Assembly: GCA_947624965.1 (NCBI GenBank)
Contig: CANQMN010000001.1
Coordinates: 1 to 64,000 of the forward strand
Reading direction: 5' to 3'
Source: an uncultured Clostridia bacterium
GTDB taxonomy: Bacteria; Bacillota; Clostridia; Christensenellales; Borkfalkiaceae
Length of the DNA: 64,000 bases
Positions 42,502-50,999 of the stretch are shown one piece after another. Under the pieces are notes generated by a model. It was not told the origin of the DNA. It worked only from the letters and a program-made list of their open reading frames with translations, and did not search any database. Both the position numbers and the translations under genes were made by a program. Position 1 is the stretch's first letter, and each line of letters opens with the position of its first letter.

Positions 42502-43293
42502 CTATTCTTCGAGGATCTCGTAATACTGCTTGCCGTAGCGGTAATGCGCCACGGAGAGAAGATTCCCGTCCTTGTCCCGCGCCTGTTCCGAGGAAAACCA
42601 CGACGGGTGGCGCAGCGCCTTCACGGCGATATCGTCCCAGAGGTAGCACCCCCTCTCCCCCGACGTGAGCGTGAGCGCGCGGCACCGCTCCGCAATGCGG
42701 TAGAGCAGTCCCTCCCGCGGCGCCGCCTTTTCCTGAATGTTGAACAGCGGGTGGCGGCAGGTATCCATCGTTACGGCGACGTGCGGATATTTCACGCACT
42801 CCGAAAACGCCGCGCGGTTGAGCGCGTGATTGAACTCATACCCGCGGAAATTGGGTTTCTCGGCAACGTTGCCGCCCATGAACACAAACTTCCGCGGAGC
42901 CTTTGCGAGCGCGCGCGGAACGAGCGTCATGGGTCCGAGACTCAAAAGATCGAACGGCTCCTCCTCGCGCAGCCATTCCGCAAAGGGAACGACGGGGACG
43001 GGGCACGGCGCTTCCGCGAAGAGATCCCCCATGCCGTCCTTTCCGTGCACGGCGGTGAGATATTCCGAGGGCTGCGGGAACATTGTCGTATCCGCGATGC
43101 GCACGCCGCCGAGCGGACAGGAAAGCGCGGCGGCGAGTTTTTTCGCGTTGCGGAGCGCGACTTCGGCGGGAACGTTTCCCCCCACCGCGACGAGCGTCGC
43201 GCCCGAATAGCCGTCTTCATAGAGGTGCATGAGCGCGTCCGCCGTCGCAGCCGCGTCGTCCAGACCGTAATCGCAAAACAAGACGAGTTCCAT
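42502..43293 (-). CDS. Inosine-uridine preferring nucleoside hydrolase family protein
   Basis: 263 residues. The N-terminus CDYGLDDAAATADAL is a variant of the Ca-binding DxDxxxDD loop. ATLVAVGGNV, DLLSLGPMTLV and FMGGNV continue the family pattern, and TMDTC replaces the usual distal Asp region. It would cleave the N-glycosidic bond of ribonucleosides; the diverged loop makes the substrate uncertain. It lies 50 bp downstream of asnS on the same strand. Confidence 0.75.
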   Translation of the reverse strand: MELVLFCDYGLDDAAATADALMHLYEDGYSGATLVAVGGNVPAEVALRNAKKLAAALSCPLGGVRIADTTMFPQPSEYLTAVHGKDGMGDLFAEAPCPVPVVPFAEWLREEEPFDLLSLGPMTLVPRALAKAPRKFVFMGGNVAEKPNFRGYEFNHALNRAAFSECVKYPHVAVTMDTCRHPLFNIQEKAAPREGLLYRIAERCRALTLTSGERGCYLWDDIAVKALRHPSWFSSEQARDKDGNLLSVAHYRYGKQYYEILEE

Positions 43294-43343
43294 GCTCCGA
43301 TTATAACAAAAGATCCCCGCTTTGGCAAGCGGGGATAACGCAT

Positions 43344-44714
43344 TCACATGATATTTTTTACGCTCCGCGGGAAGAGCGTTACGTCGCGGATGTTCTCCAT
43401 GCCCGTAACGTACATGACGAAACGCTCGAAGCCAAGCCCGAACCCGCCGTGCGGAACGGTGCCGAAGAGGCGCAGATCGAGATATTGCGCATACGCGCTC
43501 TTGTCCATGCCGCGCTCGTCCATCGCCGCGACAAGCTTCCCGTAGTCCGCCTCCCTCTCGCTCCCGCCGATGATCTCGCCGATGCCGGGCGCGAGAAGAT
43601 CGGTCGCCGCGACCGTCTTGCCGTCGGCATTCTGCTTCATGTAGAAGGACTTGATCTCCTTCGGATAGTCGGTAACGAACACAGGGCGCCCGAAGATCTT
43701 CTCCGTGAGATATTTTTCGTGCTCGGATTGCAGGTCGCTCCCCCAGTGCACGGGGAACTCGAACTGTGCGTTCTTTTCTTCCAGAATTTTGATCGCCTCC
43801 GTGTACGTGCACACGGCGAAATCGGAATTCACGACGTGGTTGAGCTTTTCGAGGAGCCCCTTCTCCACGAAGGAATCGAAGAATTTGAGTTCTTCGGGAC
43901 ACTCTTCGAGGACGGCGCGGATGAGATATTTCAAGAGGTCCTCCGCGACCTCGATGACGTCGGGCAGTTCCGCGAACGCGATCTCTGGTTCCACGTGCCA
44001 AAATTCGGCGAGATGCCGCTTGGTGTTGGAGTTCTCCGCGCGGAAGGAGGGACCGAACGTATAAATTTTTCCGAGCGCGGTCGCGGCGACTTCGCCTTCG
44101 AGCTGTCCGGAGACGGACAAGCCCGCTTTCACGCCGAAGAAATCGTTTTTATAATAGTCCGCCTCGCTCTTTTCCGCGGCGTTCCACGGGCGAGTGGTGA
44201 CGCGGAACATCTCGCCCGCGCCCTCGCAGTCGCTCGCGGTGATGAGCGGCGTGTTGATATAATAGTACCCGTGGGTGTGGAAATAGCGGTGGATCGCCTG
44301 CGCCGCGACAGAGCGGACGCGGAATACCGCCTGAAAGGTGTTCGTGCGCAGTCTCAAATGCGGAATGCCGCGCAAAAAGTCCAACGTCGTCCTCTTCTTT
44401 TGAATGGGGTATTCGGGCGGACACTTGCCGAGAAGATGTATTTCCTTCGCGTTCAGTTCGTTCCCCTCGCCCCTATACGCCTTGACGAGTACGCCCTTCA
44501 CGCACAGGCTCGCGCCGAGCTTGGTGCATTCGGGATCGACCGCGAGCGCGGACTTGTCGATGACGATCTGTAATTTCCCGAAGCTCGTCCCGTCCGAGAG
44601 TTCCAAAAAGGCGACCTGCGCCGAATCGCGGAAGGTGCGGACCCAGCCGCAGACGACGGCGTCCTTCCCCTCGTTTTGCGATTTCAGCGCTTCTGCAATA
44701 TCGAGATGTTTCAT
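43344..44714 (-). CDS. asnS: Asparaginyl-tRNA synthetase
   Basis: 456 residues. The N-terminal OB-fold anticodon domain (AVVCGWVRTFRDSAQVAFLELSDGT) is followed by a class II catalytic core: FRAENSNTKRHLAEFWHVEPE (motif 2) and GFGLGFERFVMYVTGMENIRD (motif 3). It has a full-length AsnRS layout rather than AspRS. The start at 44714 gives the canonical N-terminus. No T-box leader was recognised upstream. Confidence 0.95.
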   Translation of the reverse strand: MKHLDIAEALKSQNEGKDAVVCGWVRTFRDSAQVAFLELSDGTSFGKLQIVIDKSALAVDPECTKLGASLCVKGVLVKAYRGEGNELNAKEIHLLGKCPPEYPIQKKRTTLDFLRGIPHLRLRTNTFQAVFRVRSVAAQAIHRYFHTHGYYYINTPLITASDCEGAGEMFRVTTRPWNAAEKSEADYYKNDFFGVKAGLSVSGQLEGEVAATALGKIYTFGPSFRAENSNTKRHLAEFWHVEPEIAFAELPDVIEVAEDLLKYLIRAVLEECPEELKFFDSFVEKGLLEKLNHVVNSDFAVCTYTEAIKILEEKNAQFEFPVHWGSDLQSEHEKYLTEKIFGRPVFVTDYPKEIKSFYMKQNADGKTVAATDLLAPGIGEIIGGSEREADYGKLVAAMDERGMDKSAYAQYLDLRLFGTVPHGGFGLGFERFVMYVTGMENIRDVTLFPRSVKNIM

Positions 44715-44765
44715 ATATTTTCTCCTGAAATTCGACCGTGTTTGTTGGATTTTGAGGACATACCC

Positions 44766-45260
44766 CCTACCCTGCCCTCTCCTCGAAGAGGGTGGAGGTA
44801 AATGGGGCGGCAAGGAAATCGCGCAACTTATTTTGCGCCGAACGGCTCGACCGCTCCCCCTACCCTGCCCTCCCCCCTCAAAGAGGGTGGAGGGAAATGG
44901 GACGGCAAGATTTTCCGCGAAACAAATTTTCTCTCTGCGCGTAGCAGGGGCACCCTGCGGCAGCGCACCCGATTTGCCGCATCCTTGCGGCTTGTTGTCG
45001 GGGCAAGCGTCCGCGACGACCGACTTGATATCCCGAACGTGCCGATTTCCTCGCGGAAAAGATTGCACGGCAAGATTTTCCGCGAAACGAATATTCTCTC
45101 TACCCTACCTCCCCCCATCGAAGAGGGTGGAGGTAAATGGGGCGGCAAGATTTTCCGCGAAACAAATTTTCTCTCTGCGCGGAGCAGGGTCCCCCTGCGG
45201 CAGCGCCCTCAATTTGCGCGACGCTTCGCGCTTGATGTCCGTTCGAGCGAACGAGACGAT
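44766..45260. repeat. Intergenic repeat array between asnS and proS
   Basis: Three copies of a GC-rich palindromic element (CTACCCTGCCCTC...GAGGGTGGAGG(G/T)AAATGGG) lie near 44766-44805, 44862-44905 and 45100-45145. A second ~95-bp element beginning GGCAAGATTTTCCGCGAAAC follows the palindrome twice, at about 44902-44998 and 45142-45238, with a truncated copy near 45070. The pieces include the hairpin CCTGCGGCAGCG and short inverted repeats. No gene is present from 44715 to 45357; ORFs across it are due to the repeats. Confidence 0.8.
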
Positions 45261-45357
45261 GATTTAAGAGGACGGATACGCAAGTTTCATCGCAATTTTC
45301 TTTGCCCTTGATATGCCGCCCGCAGGGCGCTATATCGAAAGAAAATTGCGAAACAAG

Positions 45358-46782
45358 TCAGTATGCTCTCGCAAAGTACACCGTGTGCTTGGCGGGTCTG
45401 CCGCAGCAGACGCAGGTCTTTCCGGTGTGATTTTCGTCCAAGACGCGCGCCGTCGCCTGCGCAAATTCCTTCACCCTGTCCTCGCAGGCGCGCTCGCCGC
45501 ACCAGCCCGCGCGGACGAAATTTCCGCCGTCCACGCCCGCGAGCAGTTCTTCGAGCGAGCCCGCCTGCACGATGCGCTCCTTCATGCGGGTCTCCGCCTT
45601 CCGATAGAGCGCCGCGCCGATCTCGGCAAGCAATTCCTTGATGCGCGCCGCGGCGTTCTCGCGGCAGATCTCGCCCTTTTCGCACGTGTCGCGGCGGAAT
45701 ACAGTGAGTTTTCCGTTCTCGATGTCGCGGGGTCCGAGCTCGACGCGGAGCGGGACGCCCTTCATCTCCCATTCGTTGAACTTCCAGCCGGGGGAATTGT
45801 CCGAATCGTCCACCTTTGCGCGCACGCCGCATGCTTTGAGCTCTTCGGAGAGGGCGGCGCACGCTTCCGCAACGCCCGCCTTTTTCTGCGCGATGGGCAC
45901 GATGACGACCTGCACGGGCGCGACAGGGGGCGGCAAGACGAGCCCGCGGCTGTCGCCGTGCGTCATGATGAGCGCGCCGATGAGGCGCGTCGAGACGCCG
46001 TAACTCATCGTATAGCCGTATTCGAGCGCGCCGTCCTTGCCCGTATACTGAATATTGAACGCCTTCGCGAAGTTCTGCCCCATGTAGTGCGTCGTGCCAG
46101 ACTGCAAACTCTTGCCGTCGTGCATCATCGCCTCCATGCCGTACGTCGCGACGGCGCCCGCAAACTTCTCTTTTTCCGTCTTTCTCCCCGTCAATACGGG
46201 CATGCACAACACGTTTTCGGCAAATTCACGGTACAGGGCGAGCATGCGGAGCGTCTCCGCCTCTGCTTCCTCCCCCGTGGCGTAGACGGAATGTCCCTCC
46301 TGCCAGAGAAATTCGCTCGTGCGGAGGAAGGGACGCGTCGTCTTTTCCCAGCGCATGACGTTGCACCACTGGTTTTGGCGGAGCGGCAGATCGCGCCAAC
46401 TCTCGATCCATTTGCCGAACATGTGCCCGATGATCGTCTCCGACGTGGGACGGACGGCGAGCGGCTCTTCGAGCTTCGCCCCGCCCGCATGCGTTACGAC
46501 GGCGACTTCGGGCGCGAACCCCTCCACGTGCTCCGCCTCCTTCGTCATGAAGCTCATGGGAATGAGGAGCGGGAAATAGGCGTTTTCCACGCCCGCCGCC
46601 TTAAAGCGCGCGTCCAGTTCGCGTTGGATGTTTTCCCAAACGGCGTAGCCGTACGGGCGGATGACCATCGTGCCCTTGACGGGTCCGTAATCCACGAGCT
46701 TGGTTTTGAGCACGACGTCCGTGTACCATTGGGGGAAATCCGTCTCGATGTCCGCGATCTGCGATACGAATTGTTTGTCCAT
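45358..46782 (-). CDS. proS: Prolyl-tRNA synthetase, short archaeal/eukaryote-like type
   Basis: 474 residues. It lacks the YbaK-like editing insert of long bacterial ProRS. VRPTSETIIGHMFGKWI and RTSEFLWQEGHSVYAT are class II motif 2; VVIVPIAQKK begins the anticodon domain. The C-terminus ends in CVCCGRPAKHTVYFARAY, a zinc-binding tail of the archaeal/eukaryotic ProS group. It lies about 4 kb from the tRNA-Pro gene. ATG at 46782. Confidence 0.93.
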   Translation of the reverse strand: MDKQFVSQIADIETDFPQWYTDVVLKTKLVDYGPVKGTMVIRPYGYAVWENIQRELDARFKAAGVENAYFPLLIPMSFMTKEAEHVEGFAPEVAVVTHAGGAKLEEPLAVRPTSETIIGHMFGKWIESWRDLPLRQNQWCNVMRWEKTTRPFLRTSEFLWQEGHSVYATGEEAEAETLRMLALYREFAENVLCMPVLTGRKTEKEKFAGAVATYGMEAMMHDGKSLQSGTTHYMGQNFAKAFNIQYTGKDGALEYGYTMSYGVSTRLIGALIMTHGDSRGLVLPPPVAPVQVVIVPIAQKKAGVAEACAALSEELKACGVRAKVDDSDNSPGWKFNEWEMKGVPLRVELGPRDIENGKLTVFRRDTCEKGEICRENAAARIKELLAEIGAALYRKAETRMKERIVQAGSLEELLAGVDGGNFVRAGWCGERACEDRVKEFAQATARVLDENHTGKTCVCCGRPAKHTVYFARAY

Positions 46783-46842
46783 TGTTTGCTCCCGAGGATA
46801 GAAGATAGACTACATTATACCATGTTTTCGCAAATCCGTCTA

Positions 46843-47583
46843 TTATTTCTCGGGAGATTTTCCGCGCGGCGCGGCATTTTCGCACTCGATGCGCCCCGCC
46901 GCTGCCGAAAAAACTCTCACGAGCGGGAAAAAGAGCAAAAACACGCTCGCCGCGGCGCACAGCGTCTGCGGGAGCATGGCGAGGAACCCTGCATAGAAAT
47001 AGGCGATCGCCGCGTCCGCCGTCCAGCCGTAAAAGAGCGGCGCGATTGCGTCGTCGAGGAGGGTAAAACACACCGTGCAAAACGCCGCGAGCGCGGTCAC
47101 CGTGGCGAGCGTTCTGCCGCTCTTCCCCCTCTTTGCAAAGAGGACGGAAAAATAAAAGACGAAAAGCGCCGCCGAGACCGCAAAGAGCGCCCACAGCATT
47201 CCCGCGACCCTTCCGCGGTACAGCGCGCTCACGGGGACGCCCGTCCCCGCGAAATATCCGCACGCGCCCGCAAGAAGAATGAGTAGCGCCGGGCACAGCC
47301 AGACGGGAAACGTCTTTTTGCCCGCGAGCCCGAATAGAAGCGCGAACAAGTTATAATAGATGAGGTAGAGCACGATGACGGCGGGCTGGAATCCCCAGAT
47401 GAGACAGCGCAGGAGCGAGAACGCCGTTGCAACCAGCATGCCGCACCCCGCGCCGAACGCATAGCAAAAACAGAGCAGGAACACCGTTACGAGTTCCACA
47501 CCCGAGACGAAGCCGAGCGCATATTGCACGGCGATGAGAAGCGCGACCATGACCGCGCATGCCGCGATTTTGCGCGCGCTCAT
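46843..47583 (-). CDS. ECF transporter S component, probably for cobalamin
   Basis: 246 residues, about six TM helices (first MVALLIAVQYALGFVSGVELVTV). GMLVATAFSLLRCLIWG and the Ala-rich loops fit S components. It starts 3 bp after the DUF4430-like lipoprotein and is controlled by the cobalamin riboswitch at 48195-48340. Vitamin B12 or a precursor is the likely substrate. No EcfA/EcfT is adjacent, so it would use a shared module. Confidence 0.8.
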   Translation of the reverse strand: MSARKIAACAVMVALLIAVQYALGFVSGVELVTVFLLCFCYAFGAGCGMLVATAFSLLRCLIWGFQPAVIVLYLIYYNLFALLFGLAGKKTFPVWLCPALLILLAGACGYFAGTGVPVSALYRGRVAGMLWALFAVSAALFVFYFSVLFAKRGKSGRTLATVTALAAFCTVCFTLLDDAIAPLFYGWTADAAIAYFYAGFLAMLPQTLCAAASVFLLFFPLVRVFSAAAGRIECENAAPRGKSPEK

Positions 47584-47586
47584 AGA

Positions 47587-48036
47587 TCAGTACGGCTGCG
47601 CGACGATGACGTAGAGGGCGTCCTCCACGAGCGGGAGCCCGTCCGCGCCGTAGGCGGCGCACGCGAGCGTCTTGCCGCCGTATTCGTACGTGCCCCACGA
47701 GGCATTTGAATAGACCGCGCCGCCGTATTCCCCGAGCGTCGTATAGATCATGAACGCCTCGCCTTCGGCGGGAACGTAGCCGTTCACGCTTTCGAGGAAG
47801 AGCCCGTACTGCCCCGCCGTTCCCGTATACTCCAACGCGCCCGCCTCTTGCAGTGCGGCGAGCCCGTCCGCAAGGCTCCCGCCCGTCGCGGTCGCCTCGA
47901 TGACGACGTAGTGTTCCCCGCTCTCTTTGAGCGATACGCCTTCGGCGCTTTTTTGCGCGCACGCCGCGAGCGCGACCGCGGCGAAGAGCGCCGCAACGGC
48001 GAAAAACGCCGCAGACAGCCTGTTTGCTTTTTTCAT
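47587..48036 (-). CDS. DUF4430-like cobalamin-associated lipoprotein
   Basis: 149 residues. A lipoprotein signal peptide with lipobox LAAC precedes a small beta-rich domain (YVVIEATATGGSLADGL, GLFLESVNGYVPAEGEAFMIY, and YVIVAQPY at the end) typical of the DUF4430/transcobalamin-like C-terminal domain. It probably binds corrinoid at the cell surface and hands it to the S component 3 bp downstream. The ATG at 48036 has GGAGG. The gene is the first behind the riboswitch terminator. Confidence 0.8.
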   Translation of the reverse strand: MKKANRLSAAFFAVAALFAAVALAACAQKSAEGVSLKESGEHYVVIEATATGGSLADGLAALQEAGALEYTGTAGQYGLFLESVNGYVPAEGEAFMIYTTLGEYGGAVYSNASWGTYEYGGKTLACAAYGADGLPLVEDALYVIVAQPY

Positions 48037-48076
48037 ATAATACCTCCGTACCGTTTTTCCGCATCGTTCGGGGCGC

Positions 48077-48120
48077 AAAAAAAGCGCGCTCCCCGCGGGC
48101 GGAGCCCGAAGGGAGCGCGC
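48077..48120 (-). terminator. Riboswitch-controlled terminator
   Basis: GCGCGCTCCC pairs with GGGAGCGCGC, with an inner GGGCTCCGCCC stem, followed on the minus strand by seven T. It stands between the cobalamin riboswitch and the lipoprotein gene, as expected for transcriptional attenuation. Confidence 0.9.
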
Positions 48121-48194
48121 CGAAAAAACGGAGAGCTCTCGCTCTCCCGCTCTGCGGCGTCCCCTCTTTCTCCGACCCGAAAAAGAAGTTCGAC

Positions 48195-48340
48195 GGGATG
48201 CGGGCAGGTCTTCCGGCTTCTTCTCCCCTGCGGGAGAAGCACGGCGGGCGTTTTTGCCGCCGCCTTCCCGTCCGAAGACAGTGGCGGCGCGCCGCGCCGA
48301 ACGGCAGCGGGGACTGCGGAGTTCATCCTTCCCTCTTCGC
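48195..48340 (-). promoter_or_regulatory. Cobalamin riboswitch
   Basis: On the minus strand the parts appear in order: GGGAAGGATGAACTCC, CAGTCCCCGCTGCC, GCCGCCACTG, CGGGAAG and the B12 box GAAGCCGGAAGACCTGCC. This is the conserved cobalamin riboswitch core. Binding of B12 should favour the downstream terminator and turn off the lipoprotein and S-component genes. The stretch 48341-48428 holds nothing else. Confidence 0.92.
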
Positions 48341-48428
48341 GTTCGCTTCGCGCGCGGGAGCTTGCGCTCCCTTGCGACCCGTATCCCTTATAAAATGATA
48401 ACAGAAAGCGCGATAAGCCGCGCCCGTT

Positions 48429-49319
48429 TCAGAATTCGTTCCGCTCGCTCTTGGAGATGTACCCGAGCGCAAAGGCGTCCGGTCCCACATGGGAGCCGAT
48501 GACGGGTCCCATGATGTGCAAGTACGGTTCGATGTGCAACGTCTCCCGCACGTATTCGACGAGCTCGTTCGCGACGGGCAGATTATCGGTATGCACAACG
48601 TAGAGCATGCCCAGTTCGTCGGGTCCCTCCTTCTCGATCTTTGCCTTGATAAAAGAGATCGCCTTGCGCGTCCCCTTCACCTTGGCGAGCGGGAAGAGCC
48701 TGCCCTCCTTGTCGAAGGAGATGATGGGCTTGATGTCGAGAAGGTTGCCGAACGCCGCCGCGGCAGCCGAGACCCTTCCCCCCTTGCGGAGGTATGCGAG
48801 GTCGCTCGCGACGATAAAGTGCTGGATGTGCAGCCGCTTGGAATTGCAATAGTCGCGCGTCTCCTCCGCGGTCTTGCCTTCGTTGCGGCATTTTAACGCA
48901 AGCATGACGATACAGCCCTGCCCCACCGTTGCCGTAAGCGGGTCCAAAACGATGACGTTGAATTTGGGGTACAGCTTTTTAATGTCCGCCGCCGCCTGCG
49001 CCGCGACGTCCTTCGTCGGGGAGAGCCCCGAAGAGATGGTAACGTGCACGACGTCCTCCGCGCCCTTTTGGGCAAGGCGGAGGAAATGGTTGTAGTGCGC
49101 CGAATAGTTGAGCATGGCGGTGCGCGAAAACGCCCCCGCGCGGAGCTCGTTGTAGAACGCGACGTACTCGTCGTAACTGCGGAAATCGTCCAACCGCTCC
49201 GTCATCACGCCGTCTTTTTCCACGGTAAAAGTGAGCGGCACGCGCTCGATGCCGTTCTCGACGATATAATCGTGGTACAGATCGCAGGTCGAATCCGTGG
49301 ACAGCGTAAACTTGTACAT
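48429..49319 (-). CDS. DegV-family fatty-acid-binding protein
   Basis: 296 residues. The N-terminal STDSTCDLYHDYIVENGIERVPL and the GLSPTKDVAAQAA and GGRVSAAAAAFGNLLDIKPIISF motifs are those of DegV proteins. The family binds an acyl chain and, in the FakB subgroup, presents it to fatty acid kinase FakA. No FakA is nearby. The gene is divergent from the phosphohexomutase gene. Confidence 0.9.
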   Translation of the reverse strand: MYKFTLSTDSTCDLYHDYIVENGIERVPLTFTVEKDGVMTERLDDFRSYDEYVAFYNELRAGAFSRTAMLNYSAHYNHFLRLAQKGAEDVVHVTISSGLSPTKDVAAQAAADIKKLYPKFNVIVLDPLTATVGQGCIVMLALKCRNEGKTAEETRDYCNSKRLHIQHFIVASDLAYLRKGGRVSAAAAAFGNLLDIKPIISFDKEGRLFPLAKVKGTRKAISFIKAKIEKEGPDELGMLYVVHTDNLPVANELVEYVRETLHIEPYLHIMGPVIGSHVGPDAFALGYISKSERNEF

Positions 49320-49411
49320 GGGAAATGCCTCCCGACACTCCGTATTATATCATATGCAGAGGGATTGCGCAAGAAATTTTTCCGAATTGTTTTCTTTTTT
49401 CGGAAAAGCTC

Positions 49412-49440
49412 TTGAAAAAGCGGCTCCGTTTTTGTATAAT
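49412..49440 (+). promoter_or_regulatory. Promoter of the phosphohexomutase-transketolase unit
   Basis: TTGAAA (49412-49417), 17-base spacer, TATAAT (49435-49440). It lies 50 bp before the ATG, and GAGGGGG is close to that ATG. Confidence 0.85.
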
Positions 49441-49489
49441 AGACGGAGACGGCGGGAAACAGATCCGCGCCGTCCGAGGGGGAATAGAA

Positions 49490-50986
49490 ATGGATCTTTC
49501 GGCGCTCAAAAACGGCACGGACGTGCGCGGCACGGCTTTGGAGAGCGCGGCGGGCGATCCCGTAACGCTCACCGACGAAGCCGTGGAGGCGATCGCGAAG
49601 GCGTTCTGCGTCTGGCTCGCCGCAGACGGCAGGAAAAAACCCCGCGCCATCGCCGTGGGACACGATTCGCGGCTGTCCGCAGACCGCATCGTACAATGCC
49701 TCGTCAAGGGCATCACCGCGAGCGGATGCGACGTGATCCTGACGGGGCTCTCCTCCACGCCTTCCATGTTCATGCTTTTGCAAGAGGACTTCGGCGCGGA
49801 CGCCTCCGTAATGGTTACGGCGAGCCATCTGCCCAAGGAGAAGAACGGCTTGAAGTTCTTCGTCCCCGCGGGCGGTTTGGAGAGCGGGGACGTGGGCAAA
49901 ATCGTCGAGCTCGCTTCGGCGGGCGCGCAGATCGCGGATCCGCAGGGAAAGTTGGGCGCGGTATCCGAAAAGCGCTACATCGGCAAATATTCCGCAGACC
50001 TTGTGGAAAAAGTCCGCAGGGCGACGGGCAAGGAAAAGCCCCTCGCGGGCAAGAAGATCATCGCGGACGCGGGCAACGGCGCGGGCGGCTTCTATGTGGA
50101 CCTCGTGTTGAAGCCTCTCGGCGCGGACACCGAGGGTTCGCAGTTCTTGGAGCCGGACGGCGCCTTCCCCAACCATATCCCCAATCCCGAGAACGAGACG
50201 GCGATGCAGTCGATCTGCGGCGCGGTAAAGGCGAACAAGGCGGATTTCGGCATCATCTTCGACACCGACGTAGACCGCGCCGCGGTCGTCTCGGCGGACG
50301 GGAAGGAAATTAACCGCAACCGCCTCATCGCGCTCATCTCCGCCATTTTATTGGAGGAAAAGGCGGGCGCGACCATCGTTACGGATTCTGTAACGAGCGA
50401 CGGGCTCACGGCGTTCATTCAAGCGCACGGCGGCGTGCACCGCCGTTTCAAGCGGGGCTATAAGAACGTCATCAACGAATCCAAACGCCTCAATGCGGAG
50501 GGAGTTTACTCCCCTCTCGCCATCGAGACGAGCGGACACGCCGCGCTCAAAGAAAATTATTTCCTCGACGACGGCGCGTACCTCGTAACACGGCTCCTCA
50601 TCGCGCTCGCGCAGAAGGGAGATTTGGAACGTCTCATCGCCGATCTGCCCGAACCCGCGGAGGCGGCGGAAGTGCGGCTGAAATTTTCCTGCGCAAACTT
50701 CAAGGAGGCGGGACAGAAACTTCTCTGCGAGATCGCAAACCCGCACGGCGCGGAGGGCGTCTCGCTCGCGCCCGAAAATTACGAGGGCGTGCGCTTCAAC
50801 TTCGGAAAGACCTGCGGCGACGGCTGGGCGCTCGTAAGAATGAGCCTGCACGAGCCCATCCTTCCCATCAACATCGAGAGCAATACGAAAGGCGGCGTGA
50901 AAAAAATTGCCGCCGCCCTCTACGAAATGTTGAAGGGATACGACTTCCTCGACACGGAAAAGCTCGATAAAATCGAAATCAAATAA
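49490..50986 (+). CDS. Phosphomannomutase/phosphoglucomutase family enzyme
   Basis: 498 residues. The phosphoserine loop is TASHLPKEKNG (Ser112), the metal loop DTDVDRAAV, and the sugar-binding loop ETSGHAAL. These alpha-D-phosphohexomutases interconvert sugar 1- and 6-phosphates. The opening NGTDVRGTAL and the length match a clostridial subgroup; the exact sugar is not settled. It is followed after 13 bp by transketolase, so both probably serve sugar-phosphate metabolism. Confidence 0.88.
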   Translation: MDLSALKNGTDVRGTALESAAGDPVTLTDEAVEAIAKAFCVWLAADGRKKPRAIAVGHDSRLSADRIVQCLVKGITASGCDVILTGLSSTPSMFMLLQEDFGADASVMVTASHLPKEKNGLKFFVPAGGLESGDVGKIVELASAGAQIADPQGKLGAVSEKRYIGKYSADLVEKVRRATGKEKPLAGKKIIADAGNGAGGFYVDLVLKPLGADTEGSQFLEPDGAFPNHIPNPENETAMQSICGAVKANKADFGIIFDTDVDRAAVVSADGKEINRNRLIALISAILLEEKAGATIVTDSVTSDGLTAFIQAHGGVHRRFKRGYKNVINESKRLNAEGVYSPLAIETSGHAALKENYFLDDGAYLVTRLLIALAQKGDLERLIADLPEPAEAAEVRLKFSCANFKEAGQKLLCEIANPHGAEGVSLAPENYEGVRFNFGKTCGDGWALVRMSLHEPILPINIESNTKGGVKKIAAALYEMLKGYDFLDTEKLDKIEIK

Positions 50987-50999
50987 GGAGAACTATATT

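Noticed and set aside
44715-45357. T-box leader before asnS or proS
   Set aside because: No T-box core such as GGTGGNACCGCG, and the sequence is explained by repeated elements.
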